Under the pieces are notes generated by a model. It was not told the DNA's origin. It ran no database searches and saw only the letters and a program-made list of their open reading frames with translations. Source: Anopheles merus (Eukaryota > Arthropoda > Insecta > Diptera > Culicidae). Taken from it: 64,000 nt of DNA. Location: the NCBI RefSeq assembly GCF_017562075.2, contig NC_054083.1, positions 49,943,942 to 50,007,941 of the forward strand, read 5' to 3'. Shown here in pieces: positions 1 to 10,156 of this stretch (within the stretch, counting starts at the first letter, position 1; every line of letters starts with the position of its first letter). The position numbers were made by a program, and so were the translations under genes.

Positions 1-2
1 AA

Positions 3-248
3 ATGGATCGGGAGGAAGACTTTGACATCTCCAAGCGAGATGCGAAGCGGCTGGCGGAACCGCTCATTAAGGCCGCCTACGCGGACGGTATCGATGCCGG
101 GCGGCAAGTGCACTATCAGCGCAATTTTGACGAGGGCTACCGGAAAGGGTTCGCCGCCGGATTCGAGCACGGTCAGCACCAGGCCCGGCGAGCACTGGAG
201 GAGCAAGGGAGAAGACCGGCAGCAACCGGTGGTGGTGGTGGTAGCTGA
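3..248 (+). CDS. Yae1-domain protein (YAE1 family), short ORF possibly nested in a Tdc intron
   Basis: An 81-residue ORF opens with an ATG at the window edge and ends in TGA at 246-248. Residues about 27-57 carry the spaced glycine pattern of the Yae1 N-terminal domain: DGIDAGR, then FDEGYRKGFAAGFEHG. In yeast and human, YAE1 works with LTO1 as an adaptor that delivers the cytosolic Fe-S assembly machinery to the ABCE1/Rli1 ribosome-recycling ATPase. The C-terminus after residue 65 is low complexity (a Gly run), and the protein is much shorter than human YAE1. Upstream exons may lie outside the window, or the gene may splice near its end. LTO1 shares the same motif and cannot be excluded. The next Tdc exon is not found between this ORF and 724, so the ORF appears to sit inside a Tdc intron on the opposite strand. 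Confidence 0.7.
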   Translation: MDREEDFDISKRDAKRLAEPLIKAAYADGIDAGRQVHYQRNFDEGYRKGFAAGFEHGQHQARRALEEQGRRPAATGGGGGS

Positions 249-723
249 TGAGACGTGTCGGGCGTAATCGATCAAAAATGACGTTGGAATTGGAAATACA
301 TGCAAGAAGAGCTGCGTAACTGTGTCTTTTTGAAGGCTTTGAACTTCGAAGAAATGAGAGAGTGAGTCACTCGCCGAGTTGCTCAATGTTTACACCGTTG
401 TGCGGCCAGTAGTTTCGTGAAAAGCATTATCCGAGAAAATGCGTGAAAATTGATCTCACATAACCCCACAACACTCCAACCGGGTCCCGGGTCCCGTGGC
501 CCTGTTATTGCGCTTCTCTGTTTACGCTGTGAGGGTGGATGGTGTCATGGATGCGTTTTTGGAACACACGGCTACGTCAAAAGCGAACGAGCGAGTGAGC
601 GCTCGGGATGTGTAAATATTTTCCTCCTTTCACACTGGAAACAGCACTATCCATCCATATATGGAGGCGCACTGCACAAGTCGAAGTGTGTTTAGTCTAC
701 CCACCACTCACTGTGTGTCTTAC
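249..723. other. Non-coding stretch between the Yae1 ORF and Tdc exon 3
   Basis: This holds the presumed 3' UTR of the Yae1 ORF and the start of the Tdc intron that runs off the left edge. I looked on the minus strand for the next Tdc exon (the conserved region before the PLP lysine) and found none. No AATAAA is visible just after the Yae1 stop. Confidence 0.6.
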
Positions 724-960
724 CTTTATCAGTGTGTCCGCCCGCAGGCAACACTTTTCGTCCGGCTCGAGGATGCGCAGCTTGACGAAGCTGATCATGG
801 CCGCCTTTTCGACGCAGCTGTGCGCCTCCTTCGAGCAGTACGCCATCAGCTTGGACAGCAGGTGGCCCTCCTCGACGAACGGGTGCTGCTGCTTCAGATA
901 CTTGATCGCTTGGGCCCGGGCGGCCAGCATCGTTACCAGCACACACTCCGACGCGGACGT
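724..960 (-). CDS. Tdc: Tdc coding exon 3 (residues 147-225)
   Basis: The exon begins after a TTTCCAG acceptor (961 upward) with [18 protein letters not shown] and ends LRADTLIK before a GTAAGA donor at 723. It is 79 whole codons, phase 0 at both ends. It carries the PLP phosphate loop and the ring-stacking histidine. Confidence 0.94.
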
Positions 961-3448
961 CTGGAAATGGGATGCAACATTCGGGATATTATACTGAATT
1001 AAGGCGTCCGAAGAATTGCAGCATCTTTAGTGTGGTATACCTGTATAACGCCACCACCACGGCTGCCGGGTTTAAGTGCCAGAAACGAATCGGGCAGTCC
1101 AATTGCTTTGCCTTGGGAGTGGAAGAGAATGCGAGGAGGAGGAACTATTTACTATCAAGTGTCCAGTAATTATAACCGTGTTTATAAACGTTCAAAATCA
1201 TAACTATCAAGTCTATTAGGTTTGTTTAACGTCGGCGAGGAGGGCTCATGATGAAGTATGATTCAATTTCTGCTCGGACGTCTCGGCCAAAACAGCGAAA
1301 GCAATAGGAAAACCACTCTGGCCCACCGCTTAGATCTAATTAAAACGTAATTTATCATCCGCAGGACCACCACCAACATCCTGTCCTCCGGTGCCATTTG
1401 GAAGCGTTCGAAGTTAATGGAGTAACAAGTGGTTAAAATTTCATCACTCTTGTACAACATCTTCTCCCGCGGAGTTGTGGAGTGAGATGTTTTATTTTTC
1501 CGCGCTTTCCTTCATTAAATCGCAGGAGGCTAGGGAGAATGGCTGGCGTGGTGTGGGCAAAACGCGACCAGAAGTCGTCGTGAAGCGCTTGACTTAACTT
1601 TTACTTCCCCGTGGCGAACGCGTACGGTCGATTTACGGCCGGCGCTATTCTATCATCGATTATTTATGGTAATGAGATTGTTGTGGCAGGCGGTGGCACC
1701 AGCGCCGAGTTTATGTGTGTGGCGTCTCGGTGTCTTTCGGTTGGCTGTCTTGGCTGTTTGTTGAACATTCCCGGTCGGTGTCTGGCGGTGTGTGGGGCGG
1801 TAAGATTCGGTTACTGCCGAACCGGCATGCCGAATTGCTCTATTGCAGTGTGGGTGGTTTGCTGGGTAGAGAGCAAGAACTGCCATGAATCATGTGTGAA
1901 GAATTTCAATTATTTTTGCAGAAATGCGTACGGGTGCTTGGGAATGTGAGCCAAAGACCGTAGAAATGGTCCAGAGAGCGCTGAATGTGACCTTTTTGGG
2001 GATTTGTTGAAGATAAAGCATTTCATTTGAATTTCCCAATGTTGAAATGTATGACACCTCGACTAAAACTGACCCACATGGAGCTCTCCTCGCAATCTTC
2101 ATCATCTGATCACTGCTAAGTGATAAATTTACATAAATCTTAATGATCATTCTTTGGTCCCAAAACGGCATAGCATCTGCTCCGTATTAATTAGTGAAAA
2201 TTTGCCACAAATATCTTAAACTTGTCTCAACAGTCATCAAGAAGCTCCAAACGGACTATAAATTAACTCCTCCCGATCTCCTGTGGCAGATATATGACCG
2301 TTTATCTTCATTCTACTATAACACAGACACACGCACCCTCTCCGAATGCCGCTGAAACGCCCAATTTGCCTTATTTGTTGATTTTCGTCATCGCTTCGGA
2401 ATTGACATTAAACGGTCTCCCCTCTCGAGCGTCACTGGACTTGGGTAACGTAAATAAAAAAAAAGCTTCAATTAAACGAATCGCGATGTTAGTATAAACC
2501 AATTCAGTGCGCCAAAATAATGCGGAACACGGAGGCCCGAACCGAATGTGGTTGCGACGTTCCTGCTCGTACGGTTACAGTACATCGGGTCAGCTATTTT
2601 GGGCCCGCTGCTTAAGTTTCGATCTAAAATTATCCGGTTCCTTGCACAGACCGCAGGCCTGACCTTGCTAACCCTCCTTTCTGTGCTGTGTGCTACCGCT
2701 CCATACTGCCTTCCATGGAGAAGGACTGTGTTTTTGTTTTGCCCGAGCCGAAGGAGTGGTAAGATGTATGAGAAGAGATGTATACGGTATGTGTATGTTT
2801 TATTTTGATTCGCACGCGTTCGTCCGTGCAGATCGTTACGCAGACGCACACCCCTCAGCTTGTAACGCGTTTTTTTGGGGGTCACGCGTTACTAAGCCCG
2901 TCAGCGAAACGTCATTCCGTCTTGCGAACGTCACTTTTTTTGTTATGACGTACGCGTGTGTACGCCGATTACTTAGGCCGATGTAACATACTCTATCGAA
3001 ACAAAACGATCGTGAGTATGATCCGGAGATCTCGGTAGCAAAAAAGTAAGGTTAATTGTTCTCACCTCAAGATGTACTTACCCAACCAATCCAGCACGAT
3101 CGTCTCCAGCTCGGTACAGGCCGGGCTGGCCGCCCACGAAAACCCGATACACCCGATCCCATCGCTCAGCATGTCACCCAGTATCGAGGGGAACGAGTTA
3201 CCGGACGGAAAGTAGGCGTGAAAGCGCGGATGCTGCCAGTGCGTTACGCCCGGCATGATCTTGTCCTCCACGTCCTGCATGATCTTTTCCCAGGGTTCCG
3301 GTTCTTCCGGCGCCTCGTCGGGCAGCTGGTGCTTCAGATAGCCGGGCTCAACGCACGGCGTTACTCGGCGCTGCTCCAACGTTTCCAGATAGTTGCAGAT
3401 GTACTCCACCATCTCGGTACCGCGGCGTCGGAACTCTTTACTATCCAT
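724..3448 (-). CDS. Tdc: Tyrosine decarboxylase (aromatic L-amino acid decarboxylase family), N-terminal 225 residues, gene truncated by the left edge
   Basis: This PLP-dependent group II decarboxylase converts tyrosine to tyramine, the precursor of octopamine, in neurons and other tissues. Three coding exons join in frame: 3082-3448, 1041-1111 and 724-960 (minus strand). The start [10 protein letters not shown] and the stretches [16 protein letters not shown] (about 73-88) and [12 protein letters not shown] match insect Tdc better than Ddc. Ddc has a threonine at position 82, whereas this protein has Ser82. TSASE (147-151) is the cofactor phosphate-binding segment. His193, in YCSKEAHS, is the residue that stacks on the PLP ring. 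The catalytic lysine and the rest of the fold lie beyond the left edge. A pyrimidine-rich stretch ending CCCAG six bases before the ATG suggests an upstream non-coding exon. Drosophila has Tdc1 and Tdc2; which one this corresponds to cannot be decided here. Confidence 0.93.
1041..1111 (-). CDS. Tdc: Tdc coding exon 2, 71 bp (residues 123-146)
   Basis: This exon is too short for an ORF scan. The minus strand has an AAG acceptor at 1112, then GC completing Gly123. The codons that follow read [16 protein letters not shown] and then RGGGVIQ, ending before a GTATAC donor. The phases fit both neighbours, and the sequence is the expected Tdc segment before TSASE. Confidence 0.93.
1112..3081 (-). other. 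Tdc intron 1 (about 2 kb)
   Basis: Intron between Tdc exons 1 and 2. I see no conserved coding sequence. The part near 2810-2990 is unusually rich in CpG and in ACGT/GTTACGCG-like words on both strands, but I cannot assign it to an element. Confidence 0.75.
3082..3448 (-). CDS. Tdc: Tdc coding exon 1 (residues 1-122 plus first base of Gly123)
   Basis: The exon runs from the ATG (3448-3446) to a GTAAGT donor (3081-3076), leaving phase 1. Reading through the donor would give YILR and then a stop. The spliced product instead gives the conserved WLGKAIGLP, which confirms the donor choice. Confidence 0.93.
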
Positions 3449-5869
3449 AGCGTCCTGGGTGGATGAAATCTACGAGAAAGCAATCAAACGTCAAAAAGGC
3501 ATTTCGTCATCTGTGCTACACCGACAGCATCACAGTTGTTTCTAAGCTATATCGAATTACAACACTATCTCTCGCGAGGTTCTTCACACGGATTCTAAAC
3601 GACAGTAATTAATCGTTCTTCGAGCGGGATCGCAACAGACCGAATGATGCTAAAGACCCCAATAAAATGCTCCCGTTCGAGATGATTTACACACATCTGG
3701 ACGATAAATGCCGTCCGTCGTTCCACGAAATACTATTTCAAGGTGGTGGGAAGCGTTTTATTATGGGTCGCGTCTTTAGTTACTACCGCGGTTACTAATG
3801 CAAAACCCCGATCTGGTAACAACGGTGTGCCAAAAATTGCACATTCTATTCATCTCCACGGACACAATGCGTCACATTGAGAAGGGAGAGAGAGTTCAAT
3901 TGTTTAATTATAACATTTACTATCAGATCAGAAGATGATACACTGCAGGTCGACGTAGTAACGGCGTTAGTCACTGTTTGATTCACTGAAATATTTAGTT
4001 TTAATGTCCTTTGTGCCTGCTCATCGTTTGGCCTTTGCTCTTCATGTAACGTAACGCATTACACGTTACGTTGTGATTAATTTTGGATTTTTTACGATTG
4101 TTCTACTTTAACATACAATTTTTTCACTTTTTTCCTAATCTTTCAATTGTTTGATGTCAATTTATGGGTTCTTTTATCTATCATTTTAACGTTTTTAATA
4201 TTTAAACTAACTTTTAGATTTTGTTTTGTAATTTTTGTCAAGGTTTTGCATTTACTTTTCATTGTTTTATATCATTCTAGAATTTTCGTGTTTGTTCATG
4301 TTTTACATACAGTTTTTTCACCTTTTTCTTATTTTTAAACTGTTTTTACCAATAATTGGCTTATTTTCTCAACATTTTTTTTTCATTCTTCATATTTTAG
4401 GTAATTTTTAAAGAATCTTTGAACGTTGCAATCAAAGTTTTGCATCATAATTCTCCGTCATAAGCAAGTGTTCGAAATTCACGCACCACTCGACCTTTGT
4501 TACGCTTGCAGCTTCACCTCACTTGCCACTGCACTCGAAATAACCGATTTTCGAACACCCTTGCACCTTGCACTAATCACTAGAACTGGAAACACCAGTG
4601 ACTTTGAAGCACTACCTGGATACAAATCCACTTAGCTACAAATTAGCACCGTTGCTGCGGTTGAATCCTTTTTCCTGCTGCTTGGCTGAACCGAACGCTC
4701 CGACTTCCCGCTGGTAACTGAACCGTTAGCCGTTCTGTCGGTCAGGATAGATCCTTTTGCTGTTCCGTTCGGGTGGGTGATGTTCAGCTTTCTCCTTTCT
4801 GCTTCTGGGACAATCTCTTCCAACTTAGACGAGAATGATTGACAGAGAGAGGGGATCTTGTATAACGAAAGGAACCTTAGCAGTCATTCCACCAGCGGGG
4901 CGTTGTAATTCCGAAAGGATAAAATGCGAAACGCATTCTAATTGCGTGAAGCGTTCTTCTTTGACCGGAGTGTAGGGAAAAACGGAACGACACTAGTAGT
5001 GCTCTCGGTGTGTGCCAGCCCAGACCGCGGCACTAGAGGCTTTTCTTTCGCTCCAGTGCATCGCTCTGCCGAGACCGATTCTCGGCGAATCGCATTCCAG
5101 TGCGTAGCACATTCTCGGGAATCGGGATGGCACACGGACGATGTGTGCGCTTCAGGGATCTCGATTGCTGAGGCGAAAGCGTTACGGGAAACACGTGGTG
5201 AGGATATCAGCTTTTCACCTAATTGAAAGGAGCTCAATATCGACCCCGTTCTTTCACTAACCTCAGTTAGCTACAGAAGAGCAATGAAAAGCATTTGGAA
5301 AAAGGGTGTTTTTGCGAACTAAAAATAAGAAAAATTATCCCTGCATCATCAAATACGAAAAACAAAAATCGAACACACCGTTGATGAATGAAAAACCGCT
5401 CTCTCATCTGGTTAGGAGAACCATTATACATTGTGGTTAGTTCTTTGATCCTTGCTTCTTTCCTCGCTGACGTCAGTAGCCACCACAGAAAGGACACGGA
5501 CGCGTATGAAGAGGAAACAAGGTTCGCCGCTTAGCCAACGGTGTCGGGCAATGGTTCAATATACGCAGACGCGTTGGACGCCTTTAGACGGGGTTTAGAA
5601 TTTGGCGAAAAAAATCGCTCGCGCGTTTAGGGTCATCTTAGTCTCGCACCGATCTCACTCTATCGCACCAAAACATGGAATGCGATTCTCTGTGCTGTGC
5701 TGGCGGCACGGTCACGGAAAATGCGGGGTTGGTATGAATGTAGAGTTAGAGCCTTGTTGGGGATTCTACATCTGCGTTAAAGGCACGTCGCTTAACGGAG
5801 TGGACCTGTTCGCCAACCTGTTGATTGTTGGATAATTTTGACAGCTATCAGGGGAAAACATGCTTAACT

Positions 5870-5885
5870 GCCTAATAGTATGCAA
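5870..5885 (-). promoter_or_regulatory. Su(Hw)-like site
   Basis: 15/16 match to TTGCATACTTTTAGGC on the minus strand; lies in the first copy of the tandem duplication. Confidence 0.6.
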
Positions 5886-6047
5886 TCTGCATTACAAAAG
5901 TACCTAATTAAGATGCTTAGTGGTACGATTTATGCACTGCAGGTATTCGAAATCATTCAATAAGCTTTGTTTCGGATGTTAAACTCTTTAAAAAAAACAA
6001 TCCAAGGCCAACTAAAACCTTCTCTTGTAATTCGCGAATGCTTAAAT

Positions 6048-6063
6048 GCCTAAAAGTATGCAA
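6048..6063 (-). promoter_or_regulatory. Su(Hw)-like site
   Basis: 16/16 match, minus strand; second copy of the tandem duplication, 178 bp from the site at 5870. Confidence 0.65.
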
Positions 6064-9000
6064 TCTGTACTACAAATGCGCCTAAACTAGTACGTTTAGT
6101 GTTAAAATGCACTCTAAAATGCTCCTCTTTTTTGTTTCCGACCTTTAACACTAAAAAAAAAACAAGCTTAAAGAGGCCATTATGCTGCGTAATTAAAACC
6201 ATCTCTCCTAGCAAGTGGGCATAATAGGGCAACTTTCGCTTGGACAAATAGTTTTTTTTTTTTGGGTAGCTCGTTCGTTCGTTTCGTACATTGCAGGGCG
6301 CCCTTCAATACTGGTGGACATACGGGATGTTCACAGAGCAATCAGAATACAAAAAATTGGCACGACACGGGCTGCGGTTAACACACCAGTGTAACCCGAA
6401 ACCATCCCGCGCTAGACACGTCCTCCGTGCTCGTTGTTTTACATCGAATCAATTAACTTTCAATCACCCCGGACGCAGGGGAAGGTGCACCACACCAGGG
6501 CCGCTCGTAAATCTTTTGTCCATCGTTCGTGGGGTGCTTATTGGCAAAAATTTTCCACCTCGCTGTTTGAGTTCTTTTTAATGGACGGAAACACTCATTT
6601 TAAACGCTCATAAAGCCGGTGCCGGTGGGCGCTGAAGTGGGATTTAAAAGTGATGTTTTTGTGTATGTGATGCACCTGGATGATATTGACAGATATTGTA
6701 TCATCGAAATGGATGGACTTCGAACTCAGGAGAGTGAAAATTAAAATTATTCCTTTTTTTGTTGTTAATAATTGTTGTGAATGGAGGGACAAAAAGACAC
6801 TTCTAGTGGCGGGTGGGGCTGATGGTTAATTACGGCCATCCATCATAATCGATGTGCCGTGCCGTATCGTGCCACGTGCACGGGCGGGCCTTGTTTTACT
6901 GTTTGCAATTAAAGCACTTTGATTTATGGAGTGAAGGTTCATCAAATGTTAGTTGATATTTCTACACTCTTTGGTCTCTCTTTGGTGTAAAAAGACGTTC
7001 TTCGTCTATGGTTCGTTTAAGTTACTCCTGTAACTTGATGTTACAATCCTCAGAAACAGCAACAGTGTTGTTTTGTCCCATCCATGCGCGAGTTTGCGAA
7101 CTATCGAAAGGACCAAAAATAACCCCGCCTGACGTCACTCCGGGGCTGATGTCCTTGAACGCGAACTTGTGCTCGTGCCCGCTCGGAACGCCGTGAAGCC
7201 GAGTTCTAAAGGAAAAGCTTCACGTTTTCGATGGGCGAAAATAAAATTACATGACAATACTCCCAACACATTGTGCGACAATTATGAGCAGCAGTCTTCT
7301 ACAGACTCACCCGCCTGCGTGTGTGTAAGCCTTTCGTCTCGAGATGTTCATTCTCGTTCTCTCTCCCTCGGTTAGTTAGGGCAGGACAGGCAGGACAGCA
7401 GGAACCTTTCAAAGAATGGGACGAGATATTTCTGAATGAAATTCTTGCACGCCTTTGGCATAACTTTGTGTGAAGCGAGTGTGCAAGAAAGAAGCAGTTC
7501 GGAAAACCAAGGAGACCGCAAACTCGGCACACAGATCCACCATCGTTGCCGCTCGCTGAATGTAAAAACACCGGAAGCACTGCAAAAAAGGAGGAAAAGT
7601 AAGTCAGCTCACAACAATACTAGTTCTGTGGTTGCCATCGACTCACACGGTCGGTCGTCGCCTACTGCACACGCACACACCCGGGAAGAGTGAAACCGAA
7701 GGATGGATCGGGGCCGGCTCGAAACGAATATGATGAAAGCTGTCGATGGGAAAATTAATTCACCCAGTTGTCCTCCTTCCCTCCTGATGCCGATTGCAGT
7801 CACACAGCCTACTGTGGTGAAGGATTCGTATCGATTCCTTGCCGCTGGTGACCGCGTTTGCGGAAAACATGGAGTAAAACGCGATCCTTTGCCGGCACAG
7901 TTTATCGTTCGATTGGTTGATGGAAAATTAGGTTTTTGGTGTAATTTGCTTGTCACACACGTGCAAAATTAACAGTTTGCAAACCAACAGGGAGAGAAGA
8001 AGAGAGAAGAAGAGTATAATTTATTTATTTGTGTTAGAACGGGCAAAAATAAGGCACCCACGCAAGTTGCTCGTTGCGAAAGGAAGGAAAACTCCGTGGG
8101 AAAATGGAGTTGTCATCGACAGGCCACGAGCCACGTCAACAAGATGCGTTCAAGATGTTCCGTCAATTGCTCCGTTTGCTCGCAACGAAATGGGAAAATG
8201 ATATCGATATCGACGGCGGTTAATTTTTATCTGCACACTTCTTCATCTGCCTCGGAAACGGTGTCAGAAATGAGCTCTTTCTGGTTCTGCGTGGATATCA
8301 ATTAAATTACGTATCATCCGCAAGAACACTTGTCAGGATGGGTCTCTTCTGTTGTGGCTTGTTCGATGGGGCATGTTCTTGGTGGGCGAAGCCGAAGAAA
8401 CGTGCCGTGTTCAGGATGGAAGTTAATGGTCAGTAAGATTATGATAATGACATTTTTCCCCACAGGAATAGTGGAGGAAGTTGTATACGAGTGTGTAAGT
8501 TTTATGAAAGGTTTTATTTTTATTTTAATCCATTTTACAACAAAACTTCTCCGTGATGGCATACCGTGTCGCATTTCTTTACAGCCGGAGCTCTGCTGCC
8601 CCGTTGAACATCGTCTTACGCGGAGGAGTTTAAATTGAATAATCTAATCGAGCGCAATGCGTCACAATCGAAGCCACAAACCGAAAGAAAACTTAATTCC
8701 ATTTAAAATCGACCAATTTGCTCACAATGACGCAAAAAGCAGTGGGACCGCTTTTTTATTTGTACGTCACACGACAGTTTTAACGGGGTTTCGACCGTTT
8801 TGATCCACATGCACATTAATGTGAACCTCTTTGGTGGGTCGTGGGTCTTCGATCCGTCATCAGTATAGTGCTCGGATAGGGAAAAAGGGGTTCATAACCG
8901 TCGCCATCGACCGGCTGTTGGAATGTAGAAAACATTCCTTCGCAGCATTCCAATACTTTTTGCCATCGGGACATTGTCTATCGAGGGCTTCCTCTTGGTT

Positions 9001-9093
9001 TTGCTTTTTGCCGATATCATCATATCCTTCCCCATCGCATGTAACTGGGCGTTGCCACGGTTTAATGACCAGCTTCTTATTTTCTCTTTGCAG

Positions 9094-9155
9094 CCAATTT
9101 TACACAGGAAGACGCGCATAACCGTGGAAGGGTTTTGTGACTGCGCGGGCAAAAC
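9094..9155 (+). other. RPP25 5' UTR exon portion
   Basis: A pyrimidine tract ending TTTGCAG at 9093 is a good 3' splice site 62 bp before the RPP25 start codon. The message probably begins in an upstream non-coding exon that I cannot locate. Confidence 0.5.
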
Positions 9156-9433
9156 ATGATGCACTACAAGAAGGGCAAGAACGTGGAGGAGGAACTGTCG
9201 CAGGAGCAGATTCCGATCGAGGTGCTGCCGGCGAACTTTCTCTGGATGCACGTGAAGGGCGGCTCGGAGGTGAAGAATCTGGTCGACTATGCGAAGAAAG
9301 CGCTGGAGGAGGGAACACACCGGTCGGTCGTGTGGAGCGGCTCCGATGGGGGCGTCGGCAAGACGATAAGCTGTGCGGAAATCATGAAGCGACACTTTGA
9401 GCTGCACCAGGTGACCCGCATCTGCTATAGGAA
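9156..9433 (+). CDS. RPP25: RPP25 coding exon 1 (residues 1-92 plus two bases)
   Basis: The exon ends RICYR plus AA before a GTGTGT donor, a weak but valid GT site. Reading on would give an unrelated sequence with a stop at 9486-9488. Joining to 9514 restores Lys93 and the family sequence VEEFW. Confidence 0.88.
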
Positions 9434-10156
9434 GTGTGTGTCGTCCCCACGTGTGATGTTCGACCATACGAAAACGATTTTCATTTGAACTCTTTTGGCT
9501 CTTTTCGTTTCAGAGTGGAAGAGTTTTGGGACCCACAGCAGGAAGGGCTGGAGCAAATCGTAGCCAAGCGCAACATACCCTGCGTGCACATTCTAATGTC
9601 GCTGGATGAGATTGACCCGTCGGTGGCGGGTTACCAGCACAGCAAGACGCAGGGCGGTTTCTGGACCGGGGCGGGTCTAAGCTCGTCCGACGGTCCGCGC
9701 AAGCGGACCAAAGAGGGAGGCGGCGATAAGAAGGGCAACTACTTCACGGGACCTCAGCTGAAGAAAAAACCCAACCGACACTATGAGGAAGGCAATGACA
9801 CGCCCAGCAATGGAGCGAAAAAGCAACAGAACAATCAAGGCAAAGGGAAACCGCGCGGTGGCGGTGGAGGAGACGGTGCTGCTGCTGCTGCGGGAAGCTC
9901 GAAGTACAAGGGTAAGCAGAACAAGGATGGCAATCGCCGAAAGTCAAACGATTCCGAGGTGGGTGAAAATGGTGGTGGTGGAGGGGAAGGATCGTCCCGG
10001 CAGGAGGGTGCTGGTGGACGAAGGGATAAAAAGCGACCCGGACAAGGGCGCAAGGATAAGCAAGGCGGTGTCGAGCGAATGGAAACGAGCGATGATACAC
10101 CGCCGGCGAGTAAACCAAGCGGGAAGGATGATAACGCCGGTGGAGATGGCCAGTAA
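9156..10156 (+). CDS. RPP25: Ribonuclease P/MRP subunit p25-like protein (Alba domain)
   Basis: Two coding exons (9156-9433 and 9514-10156) give 306 residues. Residues about 28-125 form an Alba domain: WMHVKGGSEVKNLVDYA at the start, SGSDGGVGKTISCAEIMKR at 61-79, then the strand IPCVHILMSLDEIDP and GYQ. This is the order seen in vertebrate RPP25/RPP25L, which heterodimerises with RPP20 and binds the RNA of nuclear RNase P and MRP for tRNA and rRNA processing. From about residue 140 a long tail is rich in Gly, Lys, Asn and Gln with Gly and Ala runs. It is unlike the short human tail and probably disordered and RNA-contacting. Two ATGs are adjacent; the first is used here. The gene is divergent from Tdc and convergent with Mob4. 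Confidence 0.9.
9514..10156 (+). CDS. RPP25: RPP25 coding exon 2 (residues 93-306)
   Basis: The exon follows a CTTTTCGTTTCAG acceptor. It carries the end of the Alba domain and the whole Gly/Lys/Asn-rich tail, and stops at TAA 10154-10156. Confidence 0.9.

Larger units (their letters stand above)
5857..6210. repeat. Diverged tandem duplication of about 180 bp, each copy with one Su(Hw)-like site
   Basis: Copy 1 (about 5857-6035) and copy 2 (about 6036-6210) align over their length. Shared landmarks in order are GCTTAA, the 16-bp motif followed by ATCTG, TACAAA, TTAGTG, ATGCACT, GTTTC, TAA with an A-run, GGCCA and TAAAACC with TCTC. The copies differ by substitutions and small indels. The motif copies start at 5870 and 6048, 178 bp apart. 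Confidence 0.7.
3449..9093. other. Divergent intergenic region between Tdc and RPP25
   Basis: About 5.6 kb separates the two divergently transcribed genes. It must hold both promoters and their 5' non-coding exons, but I cannot place a TSS. It contains a T-rich block (about 4080-4400), a CpG-richer block (about 4640-5230) and the tandem duplication at about 5857-6210 with two motif copies. No conserved protein is visible in either strand. Confidence 0.6.

Noticed and set aside
3056..3466. 136-codon plus-strand frame
   Set aside because: It is the antisense shadow of Tdc exon 1.
4632..4823. 63-codon polar frame on the minus strand ahead of Tdc
   Set aside because: It begins with TTG rather than ATG and shows no family similarity; perhaps part of a 5' UTR.
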